Shown one piece after another: positions 20,623 to 30,900 of a DNA stretch of 36,036 nucleotides (positions are counted from its first letter, which is position 1; every line of letters begins with the position of its first letter). This DNA is from Branchiostoma floridae. Lineage: Eukaryota; Chordata; Leptocardii; Amphioxiformes; Branchiostomatidae. The translations under genes and the position numbers were made by a program. The notes beneath the pieces are model-generated. The model searched no databases, was not told the DNA's origin, and was given only the letters and a program-made list of their open reading frames with translations. The stretch lies in contig NW_023365789.1 of the NCBI RefSeq assembly GCF_000003815.2, positions 543,344 to 579,379 on the forward strand. The letters are read 5' to 3'.

Positions 20623-23476
20623 CACACAATCAAACACACTCACACGCACACACACATACTCACACACAAACGTACCTTGTGTTCCGCTGTCAACCAGCCA
20701 TCATCCATCCCAGTGTTAGACTCGATGATTTTCAGCCCCAGCTCAAACGGCTGGTTGTTCAAATCTCCCGCCAAAATGTTCACATCTGCGGACTGCCCGG
20801 TGTGCCTGAGAATAACACGGTTTTTTTTTATCAATTACAAAAGGAGCCTGTATATTAGCATAATTACAGATGATATGCGGCTCATACAATGATACCAATC
20901 ATACTGATATTACAACGTAAAGAAAAAAGGAAAATGGTATGTCACATCAAAGTCAAAGCCTAAAATGTTACACATATTATTGTGATCCACATAGCATTAC
21001 CATCAACTCAAATCTATACATCTACTTGTCTTNNNNNNNNNNNNNNNNNNNNNNNNNNNNNNNNNNNNNNNNNNNNNNNNNNNNNNNNNNNNNNNNNNNN
21101 NNNNNNNNNNNNNNNNNNNNNNNNNNNNNNNNGTTCAGGCCCTTCGACATACAACATCTGAATATGATATTAAACATGGTCTATTCAAAACTGTTTTCAA
21201 ATTAGGGGCCTTAGATTTTGGCTGCCTATTATTACATACACCGTATGACTAAGACTGACTGACTGATAATTATTACCAACAATGTATCTTGCTGTGCATG
21301 CACAGTTTAACACACGTACTGGCTTATAATGATGGGTACCAGGCTAGGATCTAATTTTGCTGTTTGGCTACCAAAACCAATTATGAGAGATGACTGACCT
21401 AATGAACTGACTGAGTTCGAAGGCCTGCAACACCCTGTGCGCCTTGTCCTTGTCGTTTTCATGGTTGTACTCTGTGTGGGTCTGGAATAATACAAAGATG
21501 TAAATATATGTTTGTTAAGATTGGGATTGTGATCTACTGACTTATAATCTCAGTCCCAGGATTCTTACACGTGTGATCTCGACCCCAGGGTACTTACATG
21601 AGTGACGTGGATGTTGATCTCGGCCCCAGGGTACTTACATGAGTGACGTGGATGTTGATCTCGGCCCCAGTGTACTTACATGAGTAACGTAGATGTTGAT
21701 CTCGGCCCCAGTGTACTTACATGAGTGACGTAGATGTTGATCTCGACCCCAGGGTATTTACATGTGTGACGTAGAGAATGATCTAGGTCCCAGGGTACTT
21801 ACATGCGTGACGTAGATGTTGATCTCGGCCCCAGGGTGCCGTACCTGACACAGCCCGACCATTTTCCCGCCGTACCAGTCAGGATGGTGCGGCGTGTGCG
21901 GGAACCCGTTCAGCGTGAAGCGGTGCTGGTGAGAGCCTATTATGGGATAGCGGGAGAACACGCAGAGCCCGCTACCATGCCAACCACTGTAGAACATAGA
22001 CAAACGCGAAAAAAGTTGGTTTTTAAATGGAAAGGCGATATAGATTTTATCTATGCCAACCACTGTAGAACATAGACAAACGAGCGGAATAAACATGTAG
22101 TTATAATGTAGTCTGTGTAACGCAAACTCTGCTTTCCAGGGCTGTAACTTCCCGCTAGGGGGCCGACCGGATGTTGGGCGGTCTGCTATAAGCGAGATTC
22201 AATCAGGCTAGTTCAAATGGAAATGAGCTTTAAATAGTATTTATGTCTAGCAAGTGCATGTACTTATTGCATCTCATCACGTTTCGTACAGTTAGTAGTC
22301 ATCCTCTAAAGTCTGATCTTTCATGCAAATCAGTGATAAAATATTACATCACCTCACAAATCTCTATTCATTGCCTGAAACATGCTACAGTCAAACATGG
22401 CCTCTCAATCTCTTAGCTCACCAAACCACCCATAGACACTGCTAATATTTCCCCTCAACCACTTGAGCAGTTGTTGAGACCAAGTTTAACTGTAATACAT
22501 TGCTAAGCTTTACGTGCCTGTAGAAGTAGTGATGATACGGAAGCACATCTTGCACCTGATAAACCAGCTTCTCATAGACATCTTGACTCCACACCTGTGA
22601 TAAAGAAATCACTATGATATCACTATAATTCCTGTACATAGAATGTCCAGTTTTCAGTTTCTGTATATTTTGCCAGTAGGAGCAGTGCAGTTTCTTTACG
22701 CTCGGTCAGGGGGAGTAGTGCAGTTTTTGTATGGCATGTTGAGTCGGATAAAGAATGCTTAAAGTACCTGGGGTTGTTTTGTTGTGTGTAGTGATTTGTA
22801 TTGTCGGCAATGACATTTACAAAAGAATAAACTTTTCAAATTCACTCCAAAACTATGTGCCAAACAAAGACACATGTTGTGTATGTGCCTTACCTCTTGC
22901 AGCGACACTAAGTCATACCGTCCGGAGCACAGTTCCTCCCCGATAGCCTGGAAACGGGCGGGAATATCCGAGCTGAAGACCGGGATCCCCCTACGTACGG
23001 AAATGAGAAGAGAGATAATTCAAAGAGAGGGTATTGTTCACTTCAAAATCTTACTGCAGGTCCTGTATTCTCTTGCCAGCAGGACCAACACATGATAGCA
23101 ACCGCGCATGCGTAGCGAGAGGCATTGTTTGTAGTTTGCCAAAGGTGAATAAAAACCCTACCTTGTAAACGGCTCTATCTAGGTGATGCGTGATACATGT
23201 CATTTCATGTGTCCGTTGCCTTCACCTTTGAACCAAGAACCTGCTATTTGGCGCCCTGGCTGCGTGTATTTCACAACAGACGATACATTTTCTATTTCAT
23301 CAAATGCTTGATGCAATGTAAGAATAATCCATCGTAGCACACGTTATTTCTTGGGGGGTCCCAACCATAAAGTAATATCCATCCACCCCCCCCCCCCCCC
23401 AAAAGCACACATAAACTATTGCATAATCCTGTACTCACCAACAGTTAAGAGTTAGGACACGTAATTTCTCAGGCAT
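18901..23476 (-). CDS. SMPD2: Neutral sphingomyelinase, SMPD2-type (390 aa, 9 exons)
   Basis: Mg-dependent phosphodiesterase of the DNase I-like (EEP) fold that hydrolyses sphingomyelin to ceramide and phosphocholine; family members are ER/nuclear-membrane proteins. Exons on the minus strand: 23476-23439, 22990-22894, 22594-22518, 21986-21803, 21481-21399, 20805-20676, 20385-20287, 19919-19781, 19226-18901; 1173 nt including stop, all phases consistent. Motifs in order: LTLNCWGIP (Asn11), DLVSLQE (metal Glu45), GSGLCVFSRYP, VTHTHTEY, GDLN (Asp174, Asn176), YDYVLYK, SDHEG (Asp264, His265). Two hydrophobic helices, about 316-337 and 339-363, end the protein as in human SMPD2. Length is slightly below the human 423. 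Intron 3 seems to start with GC; the other introns are GT-AG. The start is the first ATG before LTLNCW. The gap and several MITEs fall in introns. Confidence 0.93.
19563..19749. mobile_element. 187-bp MITE in sphingomyelinase intron 8
   Basis: Inverted ends AACTCTCATAATTCCACCGG at the left and its complement at the right, extending to about 28 bases with two or three mismatches. It lies between exons 8 and 9. No ORF. Confidence 0.75.
20027..20151. mobile_element. 125-bp hairpin MITE in sphingomyelinase intron 7
   Basis: Outer inverted repeat TTAGTTCATGGAATAATACT at the left against its near-complement at the right (22 bases, 2 mismatches). Inside is a perfect 14-base stem (GTGGTTGAACGCTA) with a 12-base loop at 20088-20127, and the word GTTGAACGCTATCGATATAT is repeated directly at 20054 and 20091. 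Confidence 0.7.
20540..20670. repeat. (CA)n microsatellite
   Basis: CA-rich tract with few interruptions, ending about six bases from the exon 6 donor of the sphingomyelinase gene. Overlapping Cys/Val ORFs on the minus strand are artefacts. Confidence 0.9.
21033..21132. other. Assembly gap (100 N)
   Basis: Exactly 100 N, the usual placeholder for a gap of unknown size. It lies in intron 5 of the sphingomyelinase gene and does not interrupt any exon. Confidence 0.99.
21549..21836 (-). repeat. 41-bp tandem array of the exon 4 donor junction
   Basis: Read on the minus strand, each unit holds the last codons of sphingomyelinase exon 4 (EINIYVTH) followed by GTAAGTAC. The real exon end is the first unit (donor GT at 21802-21801). 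Five further units follow with a 41-base period, most keeping CAT-GTAAGTAC (the second has GTAAAT), and a degenerate half unit lies at 21549-21578. The array is therefore a run of decoy 5' splice sites inside intron 4. Confidence 0.9.
21977..22082 (-). repeat. Duplicated 3' splice site of sphingomyelinase exon 4
   Basis: A 30-base sequence containing the intron 3 acceptor and the first exon 4 bases (TTCTACAG, then TGGTTGGCAT) occurs at 21977-22006 and again at 22053-22082. Only the downstream acceptor, at 21988-21987, gives the conserved GSGLCVFS frame. With the same exon 3 end, the upstream copy meets a TAA after about five codons. Confidence 0.9.
22516..22517 (-). promoter_or_regulatory. 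Probable GC donor of intron 3
   Basis: Exon 3 must end in phase 2 after TTCTACAG to join exon 4 and give PYHHYFYSGWHGSGL, the layout of SMPD2 proteins. The intron would then begin GCACGT, one base from the GC-AG consensus GCAAGT. The nearby GT (GTAAAG, 22513) is in phase 0 and leads to a stop. A phase-2 GT further upstream (GTATCA) would delete the conserved YHHYFYS segment. Confidence 0.65.
23386..23400 (+). repeat. C15 homopolymer
   Basis: Run of fifteen C in intron 1 of the sphingomyelinase gene, about 36 bases past the exon 1 donor in the transcript. It reads as G15 in the RNA. Confidence 0.9.
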
Positions 23477-23930
23477 GCTGTTAAGAACACGGGACGAACT
23501 CACGCCTTTCTAGCCCTAATACTATACAGACATACGTTAAAATCAAAGTCGCTTTGAAGCCACGCTGAAATCGTCGAAAAATCAACCAGAGCGCGGTGTC
23601 CTTCAGAATCTGCTCGCCATGGCCACAAAAGAACAAAGGTCATCTCATCTCGGTCAGTGGTCTTTAACCCAGTGAAAAGCGGCAGAGGTTATCAAAGCGT
23701 GGTGCATTGGACGTGCTTATCAGAAAAATGTCTGGCTCAAAAGATCAAAGTTCACCTCGTAGGCATGTTCAGTATTGTAGTCATTCCTCTCATTACGTTA
23801 TGATGGAAATATCTGCATTATAGACTTGGCAAGATTCATAGAATGTTTTAGAGATCATCGTCACTTTACATCGGTTTAAAATCTTCGATTGTATTTGTCT
23901 ATTAGTTTCACATGTTCTATTGTCCTTTCC
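23477..23930 (-). other. 5' flank of the sphingomyelinase gene
   Basis: The sequence between the start codon and copy C must hold the 5' UTR and core promoter. I see no clear TATA box or other defined element. The flank is only about 450 bases before repeat sequence begins. Confidence 0.4.
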
Positions 23931-25034
23931 TGTAAGAGATACCCCGATGTTATAAACTTGGAACGATGCACACGAAAAATCTTATGGACACTCCTGCACA
24001 GGCGCCCCTGCCCCGAGACATGAAATGTGCCCCCTGTTTAAAAAAGTTAACCTCACGTACGGCCGTAAGGTCTCCGCAATATTTACCCGAGTCAACACCG
24101 TACCTGGTAAACTCCATTAAGGAGTTCACAAGGTCAGTATGGGCACGGTGGCACGACGGGTGAACTTATACAGTCTGCTTTACTAACCATTTGGGTGACG
24201 TTTGTTCATAGTGTAATTCATTAAAAGCAATCATAACCACAAATGTTGTTCTTTGTGATAACCAGCTGGTATTCTCCTTGTAGCGAAAAACTGAAATGTT
24301 GCAAAATTACACCCCTCCAAAAACCTAAAGTGGGCCGTTTTTAACCTTTCACCTCAAAGTCCCTATATCTCCAGACATACCTGAATCAACACCGCACCAG
24401 GTAAACATCATTAAGGAGTGCATAAGGTCAGTTTATGGAGACGGAGGCACGAAAGAAAGAAAGCCCCATTTATAACGCATTTATTGCCCTGTGTGGCTGT
24501 GTACGACATAACATAACTGTAGTTATGTAGATGCCATACTTTGTACCTCGTGCAATTGTTGTGCAATAAAGTTATCACATAACTAGCGGGTGACTACAAA
24601 GGGCTGACAACACCGTTGAGGAAGTAGACGACTAATTTCAACATTAAGACTCACTAATATGAATGACCATGCAAACCTATCCTACATAAACATACTGTGT
24701 CTGTTGCTCTCCTTTTGCCAAGTACTAGATATGATCAATAAACCTAAATAAGCCATTCATTTGTTAATACTTTCAAGTAGCCACGTACAATTTTGGAAGG
24801 TGTCTCTTGTTGAAAAAAATCAATTTAATCTTACAGCACCGTTCCCTCTCCTTTGAAATATAAGTTTAACCGTTCTTCTTCTTGTTCATTCCACACCCTC
24901 TCGGAGGTGAAAAAAGTATGTAAGAACAAGAGCCAGAGGGGCGTAGCCTTTTTGACCAAATTTATTGATACTGCTATATACATTTAGATGCCTCAACCAA
25001 ACGCGTCAATGCCCCGTGGCCCTTTTTGATTAGT

Positions 25035-25318
25035 GGAATCTACCTTTCTTACGGTCCTTTTCATGAATGTATGCCATCATACATACATTTACTGGTTACT
25101 CTTGGACTAATTTTGTGAGTTTTAGGGCATATTTAATGTGTGTAACTTGACGTAATCCTATCCAAAAACCCGAAGTTTGAGACGGTGGGTTATCCAATTC
25201 TGGGAAGTCTTAAACAATAGAATGAATGGCAAATGGTTTTGGATTTCCTAATTCTATACAATTACCCGAATTATCCAAAAAGGCGTAATACGAATAATTG
25301 GAATCCACTGTATTGTAA
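25035..25318. mobile_element. Possible small MITE in copy C
   Basis: Ends resemble each other in inverted orientation: AGTGGAATCTACC at the left and GGAATCCACT at the right, with looser similarity inside. The target duplication is not clear, so the limits are tentative. Confidence 0.35.
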
Positions 25319-27240
25319 AGAACCTACTAATATTTTCGAGAGATGTCAATACAGCATCTCCTTGTTGTAACGATTAACAAATGCCACAACCTCTTTGCCA
25401 AATCATCAAATGAACTGTTCTTCACCTGATCACCTCACACGTTCGTTAGGTCAACATTGTACCTAATAAACACCCTCCCGGGTTCACAGGAACACCTAAG
25501 CACACAGGTGTAAGTGCACAATATCTCTACTTGCTATGTATTTAAAACCACTAAATGTTCGCAAAAGACAACAGAAACAGTGACCACATTAGCAAGTATG
25601 TCCTAACTTTTTCTGGTCGAAAAAAGTTCTGATATTTTCTCTGAAAATTTATGAAATCATCACGCAAAATATTGAAAGGCGCTTTGCCACCCTTCTGTAC
25701 CTCACGGGACATATGACGGAAGGTCAACTTTTATCAAAGCACATGCGCTGTGCAGCAGTATCTACGTGAGTTGGTTGGGAGAAAAGTGAGACGAGAAACT
25801 GGCTGCACATTAATACCTGACAAGAACACCCAAGAGTAACACTGCAACACCTTGTTGGTAACAGCCTGCTGCTCAAAAAGTGAAAACTGTAAGTAGTCGG
25901 GACCTTGTTATGTTGTAGTTCATGTCAAGTTTCCTCATCAATAAGCCCATTTTGAGTAATAGCGTTTTTTTACCCTTATCACCTTTTCACATTTAGGCCA
26001 AAGTGTGCACGAAATTGGTTTTTACTAATGTGATGATAATTACAATGACATGAGTCTTTGATGTTTAACCAGGATTACTTGAAAAACAGGTCGTATATAT
26101 AGTCCGGGGCTGTAAATTCTTTGATAAACAAATAAAGAGAAAGTAAAATGTAAAATTGAGGGCACTCTGTACATGAAATGATTGCTTCAAGGGTTGTTAA
26201 AAATGTGGCAGTCATTTTGTGAGATAGGAAAGAAACAGTCGTAAATGTGAAAGAAATGTGTCTCCTCCTTTTATCTTTATACTGCGGAGCAACCAATGTG
26301 GTGGATTGTAAGTGAAATATACTTTATTGGTTTTGACGTCTAAAGAACGAATAAACTTCATCATTATGGATCTTATAAATAACCAATGTTGCAAATTAAC
26401 CAATTAATGATACTTTTAGTCAATTGCATATTATCACTGGTAAACACTGTGTTAAGTAGTAAATTGTCAAGTAACTACAACATTTTCCCTGCCAGGTGTT
26501 GATACTTCATCCCTTGCACAAAATTAGTAAAAATTAATGCAATTTCCACCCCCATCAAATGCACAATGGCCCAATCTTCACCTTATCACCTCACACGTTC
26601 GTTAAGTCCACACCTTACGTGGTAAACACCCGTCTAGGGTTCAGAGGTCAGCAGTAACACGTATGCACAACAGGTGATCTTGATATCCATCTATGTGTTT
26701 GTTTTTGATCGGTTCAGAGAAGAAATATCCATTAATCATCACTACAGTGGTTGTATTTCTACTTTTGTGGTCAAACAGGGCCATATGTTTCACTCCGGCA
26801 GGTGTTAAAAAGTTAAGTTGAAACATCGCGCAAAAAGCAGAAAGGCCTGCCCACGCTCTCATACCTCACGTGACATTGTGTCTGGCTACTGAGCGGAGAA
26901 GAAACAATTCACGAAGAAGGTTTCACCCTAATTTGCACCACTCAAGTGTTAAAGCCGTGAGTAATCATTACCTTGATATGCTGCAGTTTTGAGTTACTCA
27001 TTTTTCAAATAGACCTTAGCTTGCGCGATTCGATGAAAACTGATAATAAGTTTTCTGTGCAATAGCAAACTCTTCACTTTAACACAGAATAGTTAGATAT
27101 TAAGGTCCCATGCCAATCCATTGATTTATTTTAAATCATAATGTTACATGCATGTTTTGTGTTTTTGCCAATGGGTACCATGAAAACCAACCCAATGCGC
27201 AAGTTAGAGGTGGACACAGTATTGCTTTTGACTGATTTAA

Positions 27241-28337
27241 CTAGAGTTCGGCGACCTCATACCTCCATGAAAATTTAGAGCTTTAGATACATTGAAAAAA
27301 ATGCTATGATAGAATATTCTCATTAATTATGCAAATGTACTCCTAATTTATGCATGGTGTTGTTCATCATTGACTAACGTACACATGTCACAGTTATAAA
27401 ATTCCCATTATTAATCATAAAGCGGTTTTGCAATTTTTACATAAATTATGCAAATAAGTTCCTCATTACCATATTTGGTATCTGCTTATATTCCACCTAT
27501 CGTAATTAACATGTGTTACATGTATTGAAGTCCAGTTATTGAAAACAATGGAACTATTCAATTTCCTCATTAATTATGCAAATTAAGTCCTCATTTGCAT
27601 AACATGTATATCATTATGAACATCTTTGCCTAAGCTACCCGCACGCCTGAAATGCAGGCAATCCATCGTTTCTTTCTGCAGTTATCCTCTTTGGAGTGTC
27701 TTGACAAAAACACCCATGCAGTTCCACAATTAAATGTTAGGGGGCTGAAACTTTCCCCACTTTTTCATGACACCAAAAGCTATCTACCACCTAAATATCA
27801 AGACCATAGCATGTCTGGAACAAGAGATACATTGAAAAAAATGCTATGATAGAATATTCTCATTAATTATGCAAATGTACTCCTGTTTTGCATAATTAGT
27901 ATCTTATCTTGTAAAACATTGTCTAAGGTACCTACATACCAAAAATCATGAAAATCCGTTGTTCCCTTCTTGAGTTATCGTCTTCAGAAGTTTTTGACAA
28001 AAATGCCCCTGCTTTCCCAAAACTAGACGCTAGGGGGCCCAAACTTATGTCACGTATTTCTGAGCACAAGAGCTATCTAAAACTTCAAAATCGTGACCAT
28101 AGCTTGCTCAGAACACGAGATAGCGAACCCGGAAGTTGCGCTGCAGTACCAAGAGAAGCCGCTAGGGGGACCAAAATCTAATCATTTCCAGCTTTCATCA
28201 CACCCTACCAACACACCAAGTATGAAACCAATCCACCAAGCCGTTCTTGAGTTATTTTGTTTACACACAGACAGACAGACACACAGACACACAGACAAAC
28301 ACAGGGTAAAATATAACCTCCATGACATTTCATGGAG
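27241..28337. mobile_element. 1.1-kb non-autonomous element inserted in copy C
   Basis: Copies B and D read straight through this point (about 16123 and 33301: TGATTT followed by ATGACA), whereas C holds about 1.1 kb between GATTTAA and AATGACA, so the empty site is shown twice. The left end begins CTAGAGTTCGGCGACC with ACCTCCATGAAA just inside; the right end is a hairpin, ACCTCCATGA then TCATGGAGGT. Internally a 60-base sequence recurs exactly 540 bases apart (27285-27344, 27825-27884), a weaker version lies near 27560, and a CAGA/CACA tract lies at 28263-28300. No transposase. The layout recalls Helentron-like (HINE) or pearl-type elements, but I cannot confirm the class. Confidence 0.82.
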
Positions 28338-29346
28338 GTAATGACAACCAAAAGCAGATTGTCTATATTGCATTAAATCTGTCCTGACAAAGGAAACAGG
28401 TTGATATTAACAAAGAAAGTTACGTGACTATACAACAGTCACGTTATACGCAACGTGACCGAGAGGGCGGAGGCTAGTATTGGGGGAATTTAAGTATCAG
28501 TGTTTGTAACGAACATGCCATAAGATGCGACTTGTCATTGGGAATACAAATTTACGTTTTACCGCATTCAGTCCTCAAGTCTTGATGTAACGTATTATCA
28601 AAAAGCTCGTCATTACTAACTAACATCAACGTTGAAAAGTCACGTCTAAAACCCCTAGTGTGACGTGTGTGCCATTTTGGCAGGGTGGTACCGTTATCTT
28701 TGTACATTGTACCTGGTGCCACCTCCCACTGACGTTTAAAGATCAAGTATTGTTACGGCATTCTCCAAGCAGAAGTTTGGTCGCGGAGGTAGTAGTGGCT
28801 GGGATTTTTGAGGGGGAGCGAGCCGGTAAAAATCCAGATTACAATTACAATACGGATTAAGGCTAACTGTGCCTCACATTGTCCCAACATAATGCATAAG
28901 GAATGAAAACTGTAGGTAATTGGGCACATCTTATGCTGTTGATTTGTTTATCTTTTACTAGACACCGTATTAGACGGTTTAAAGAGCCTCTGTATCCAAT
29001 GCAAACATAGGGAACTCAATCTTCTTAACCAGCAAATGGTATGGTTTGAGCTTGATAGTAAAGTTCTTACTTACTAGTTACTTATAGCATGGAGAGACTA
29101 TAAGAACATGACTTTCATAATGAAATACGTCCGTATACATGGTTATGCATGATGGATGTTGTAACGATAATAACCAGCCCTCATATTGTTTATTGTTATA
29201 CATTTACTAGACAGCTTCTTAATACTAAGCAATGAAATTTGAAAAAAAAAAATGAATGAAAAGAAACACAAGTTTACAAATCTCGGCAGCGCTGGTATGT
29301 TTCTACATTGTATCTGGTGCCACCTTCCACTGGAGTTCAAAGGTCA

Positions 29347-29586
29347 AGAAGCCAAATAGAGAACAAGAGTTCATACACCTAGGCTTTTATGAAATTTTTT
29401 GGGTGTTTATAGATTTATTTTGTCACTTTGTACGTCTTTTCGTAATAGTGCTGGAAGTAGTGTGTATTTTGTATCTTTTTTTTAATGTTCTGATGTAATT
29501 ATACTACTTCATCTGAATCTTAATGCCATCCCTCCATTATACAAAAGGTATCTTAGTGGTATGGGAAGAAGTTATCAAGTATGAAC

Positions 29587-29588
<2 letters not shown>
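29347..29588. other. Short unique spacer
   Basis: Sequence between copy C and the CA tract. A 240-base open frame on the plus strand begins upstream in copy C and ends in hydrophobic low-complexity residues; I see no sign that it is a gene. Confidence 0.4.
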
Positions 29589-29634
<46 letters not shown>

Positions 29635-29636
29635 GA
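29589..29636. repeat. (CA)n microsatellite
   Basis: Nearly pure CA run ending in GACAGACA. Confidence 0.95.
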
Positions 29637-29798
29637 CATGCTTGCAAGTTCCGTTGAATATGTTTAATCTAGAATGTTCCATTATATTACAAAGTCTGGG
29701 CAGCTTGCAGATGCGGACATTACCCTTTTTTTTAAGATCTGTTGTACGGATTATTTGTACAGGCAACGACTTGCATTATCTTGTGTACAAAATATATG

Positions 29799-30231
29799 GA
29801 CCGCGTGGCACAGTGGTATTGTGTTCGCCTCATGACCGAGAGGTTGAGGGATCGAATCCGCCTGCCGTGCTGCCGATCTTGTGCCCTTGGGAAAGGCACT
29901 TTACACGACTTTCCTCACTTTACTCAAGTGAAAATGAGTCGTCCCTCGGATAGGACGTTAAATGGAGGTCCCGTGTCTGGGGAGAGCCATACCCCGGGCA
30001 CGTTAAAGAACCCGCCACATGTGCTATGGTGCGGTGTGAGCGGTTCAAAACCTACAGTACATTGGCCGCACCTGGGGCAATTACAGTCGTATTGAGGTCA
30101 CCTGAGTGGCGCCGAATGGCCGACCCTTGCGATTTAGCCCGGCCTATTGTAAGCTCCTCGCAATTCAGCCCCTGGCTGCAAAGAGTGAGTAGTCGGCCCA
30201 CCCAATAACAATTACAATAACAATAACAATA
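29799..30231 (+). mobile_element. Full-length tRNA-derived SINE with (AACAAT)n tail
   Basis: Starts with a tRNA-like head: A box TGGCACAGTGG (29806) and B box GGATCGAATCC (near 29849). A body follows with CCCTTGGGAAAGGCACTTTA and GTCGTCCCTCGGATAGGACG, which are shared with the SINEs at 7856-8082 and 8690-9071 respectively. It ends in an ACAATA-type simple tail at 30205-30231. No protein is expected; the ORFs across it are incidental. Confidence 0.82.
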
Positions 30232-30900
30232 TTGAGTCAGTTAATAATTACAGTGTCCCAGAGACCGGAGACATAAATGGTTTTATATTTATTTATTTAT
30301 TTGCAAATCCATGCCCGTAGGCTAATTGCAATGATGCACCTTTCTACTGTAGCTGCTGTAGACTAACATGCGTAAGTGTTATACTGCGTGTGGTTAATTA
30401 GTTTTTTTTCGGATACTTTGAGTCAGCATTTCAGAGCTTGAATGACTTCACTGTGATGGTAACAATGTAACAAAACTTTAATGCACCAGGAGACCACCAT
30501 CACCAACCCATGTACCAAATATCATGATCGCGATTGCACGGTTTGTTCGAGATATAGCGCCGGAAATGCCCCTCGCACACACACACATGCTACTGAAAAC
30601 TATGCACGTTCTGTTTATAGGTACATCCTTGGAATGACACCCACTCTCTATGGCTACGAACTGTCGGAAATAGAAAATATAATGTGTTGACAAGCGACAG
30701 AGACTATATTAAGTAAATCATAGTGTTCTTTGATTGCATAAAACAGGGCCAAGCCATTAGGGTTTAGCTGGTGTAAGTGTATATGTGAGTGAACGTGTGC
30801 TATATAATGCACATGTGTGTTCTCGCGTGAATGTGTACCTGTGCGTGTGTGTGTCTGCAATATGTGCGTGTATATTTAATGCTGATAGGCTGCGACAAAA
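30232..30900. other. Spacer without a recognised gene
   Basis: Includes a TTTA simple tract (30282-30302), a segment with ACCAAATATCATGATCGCGA that resembles internal parts of non-autonomous elements, and a degenerate TG-rich tract at 30776-30872. The short ORFs lack domains. The 3' tail of the adjacent RTE element may reach into its right edge. Confidence 0.5.

Larger units (their letters stand above)
23940..29346 (-). repeat. Long modular repeat, copy C (right inverted arm)
   Basis: The longest copy, in reverse orientation. Its outer part (29346-26440) pairs with copy B and its inner part (25740-23910) with copy A, so it joins both halves of the family. Module cores lie near 26615, 25465, 24390 and 24100. 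A 1.1-kb insertion sits at 27241-28337. The short ORFs have no recognisable domain. The stretch 24780-25380 has no counterpart that I could align in A or B and includes a possible MITE. Confidence 0.8.

Noticed and set aside
22053-22096. Extension of sphingomyelinase exon 4 upstream to use the first acceptor
   Set aside because: Although the exon 4 frame is open upstream, the first acceptor enters in a different frame and meets a TAA, and the added residues have no counterpart in SMPD2 proteins.
28263-28300. CACAGACA repeats as a possible CRISPR-like or telomeric array
   Set aside because: It is a short CAGA/CACA microsatellite inside a mobile element, with no spacer structure.
29855-30095. 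Open frames of 103-117 residues on the plus strand
   Set aside because: They lie inside the tRNA-derived SINE and are shared only with other SINE copies.
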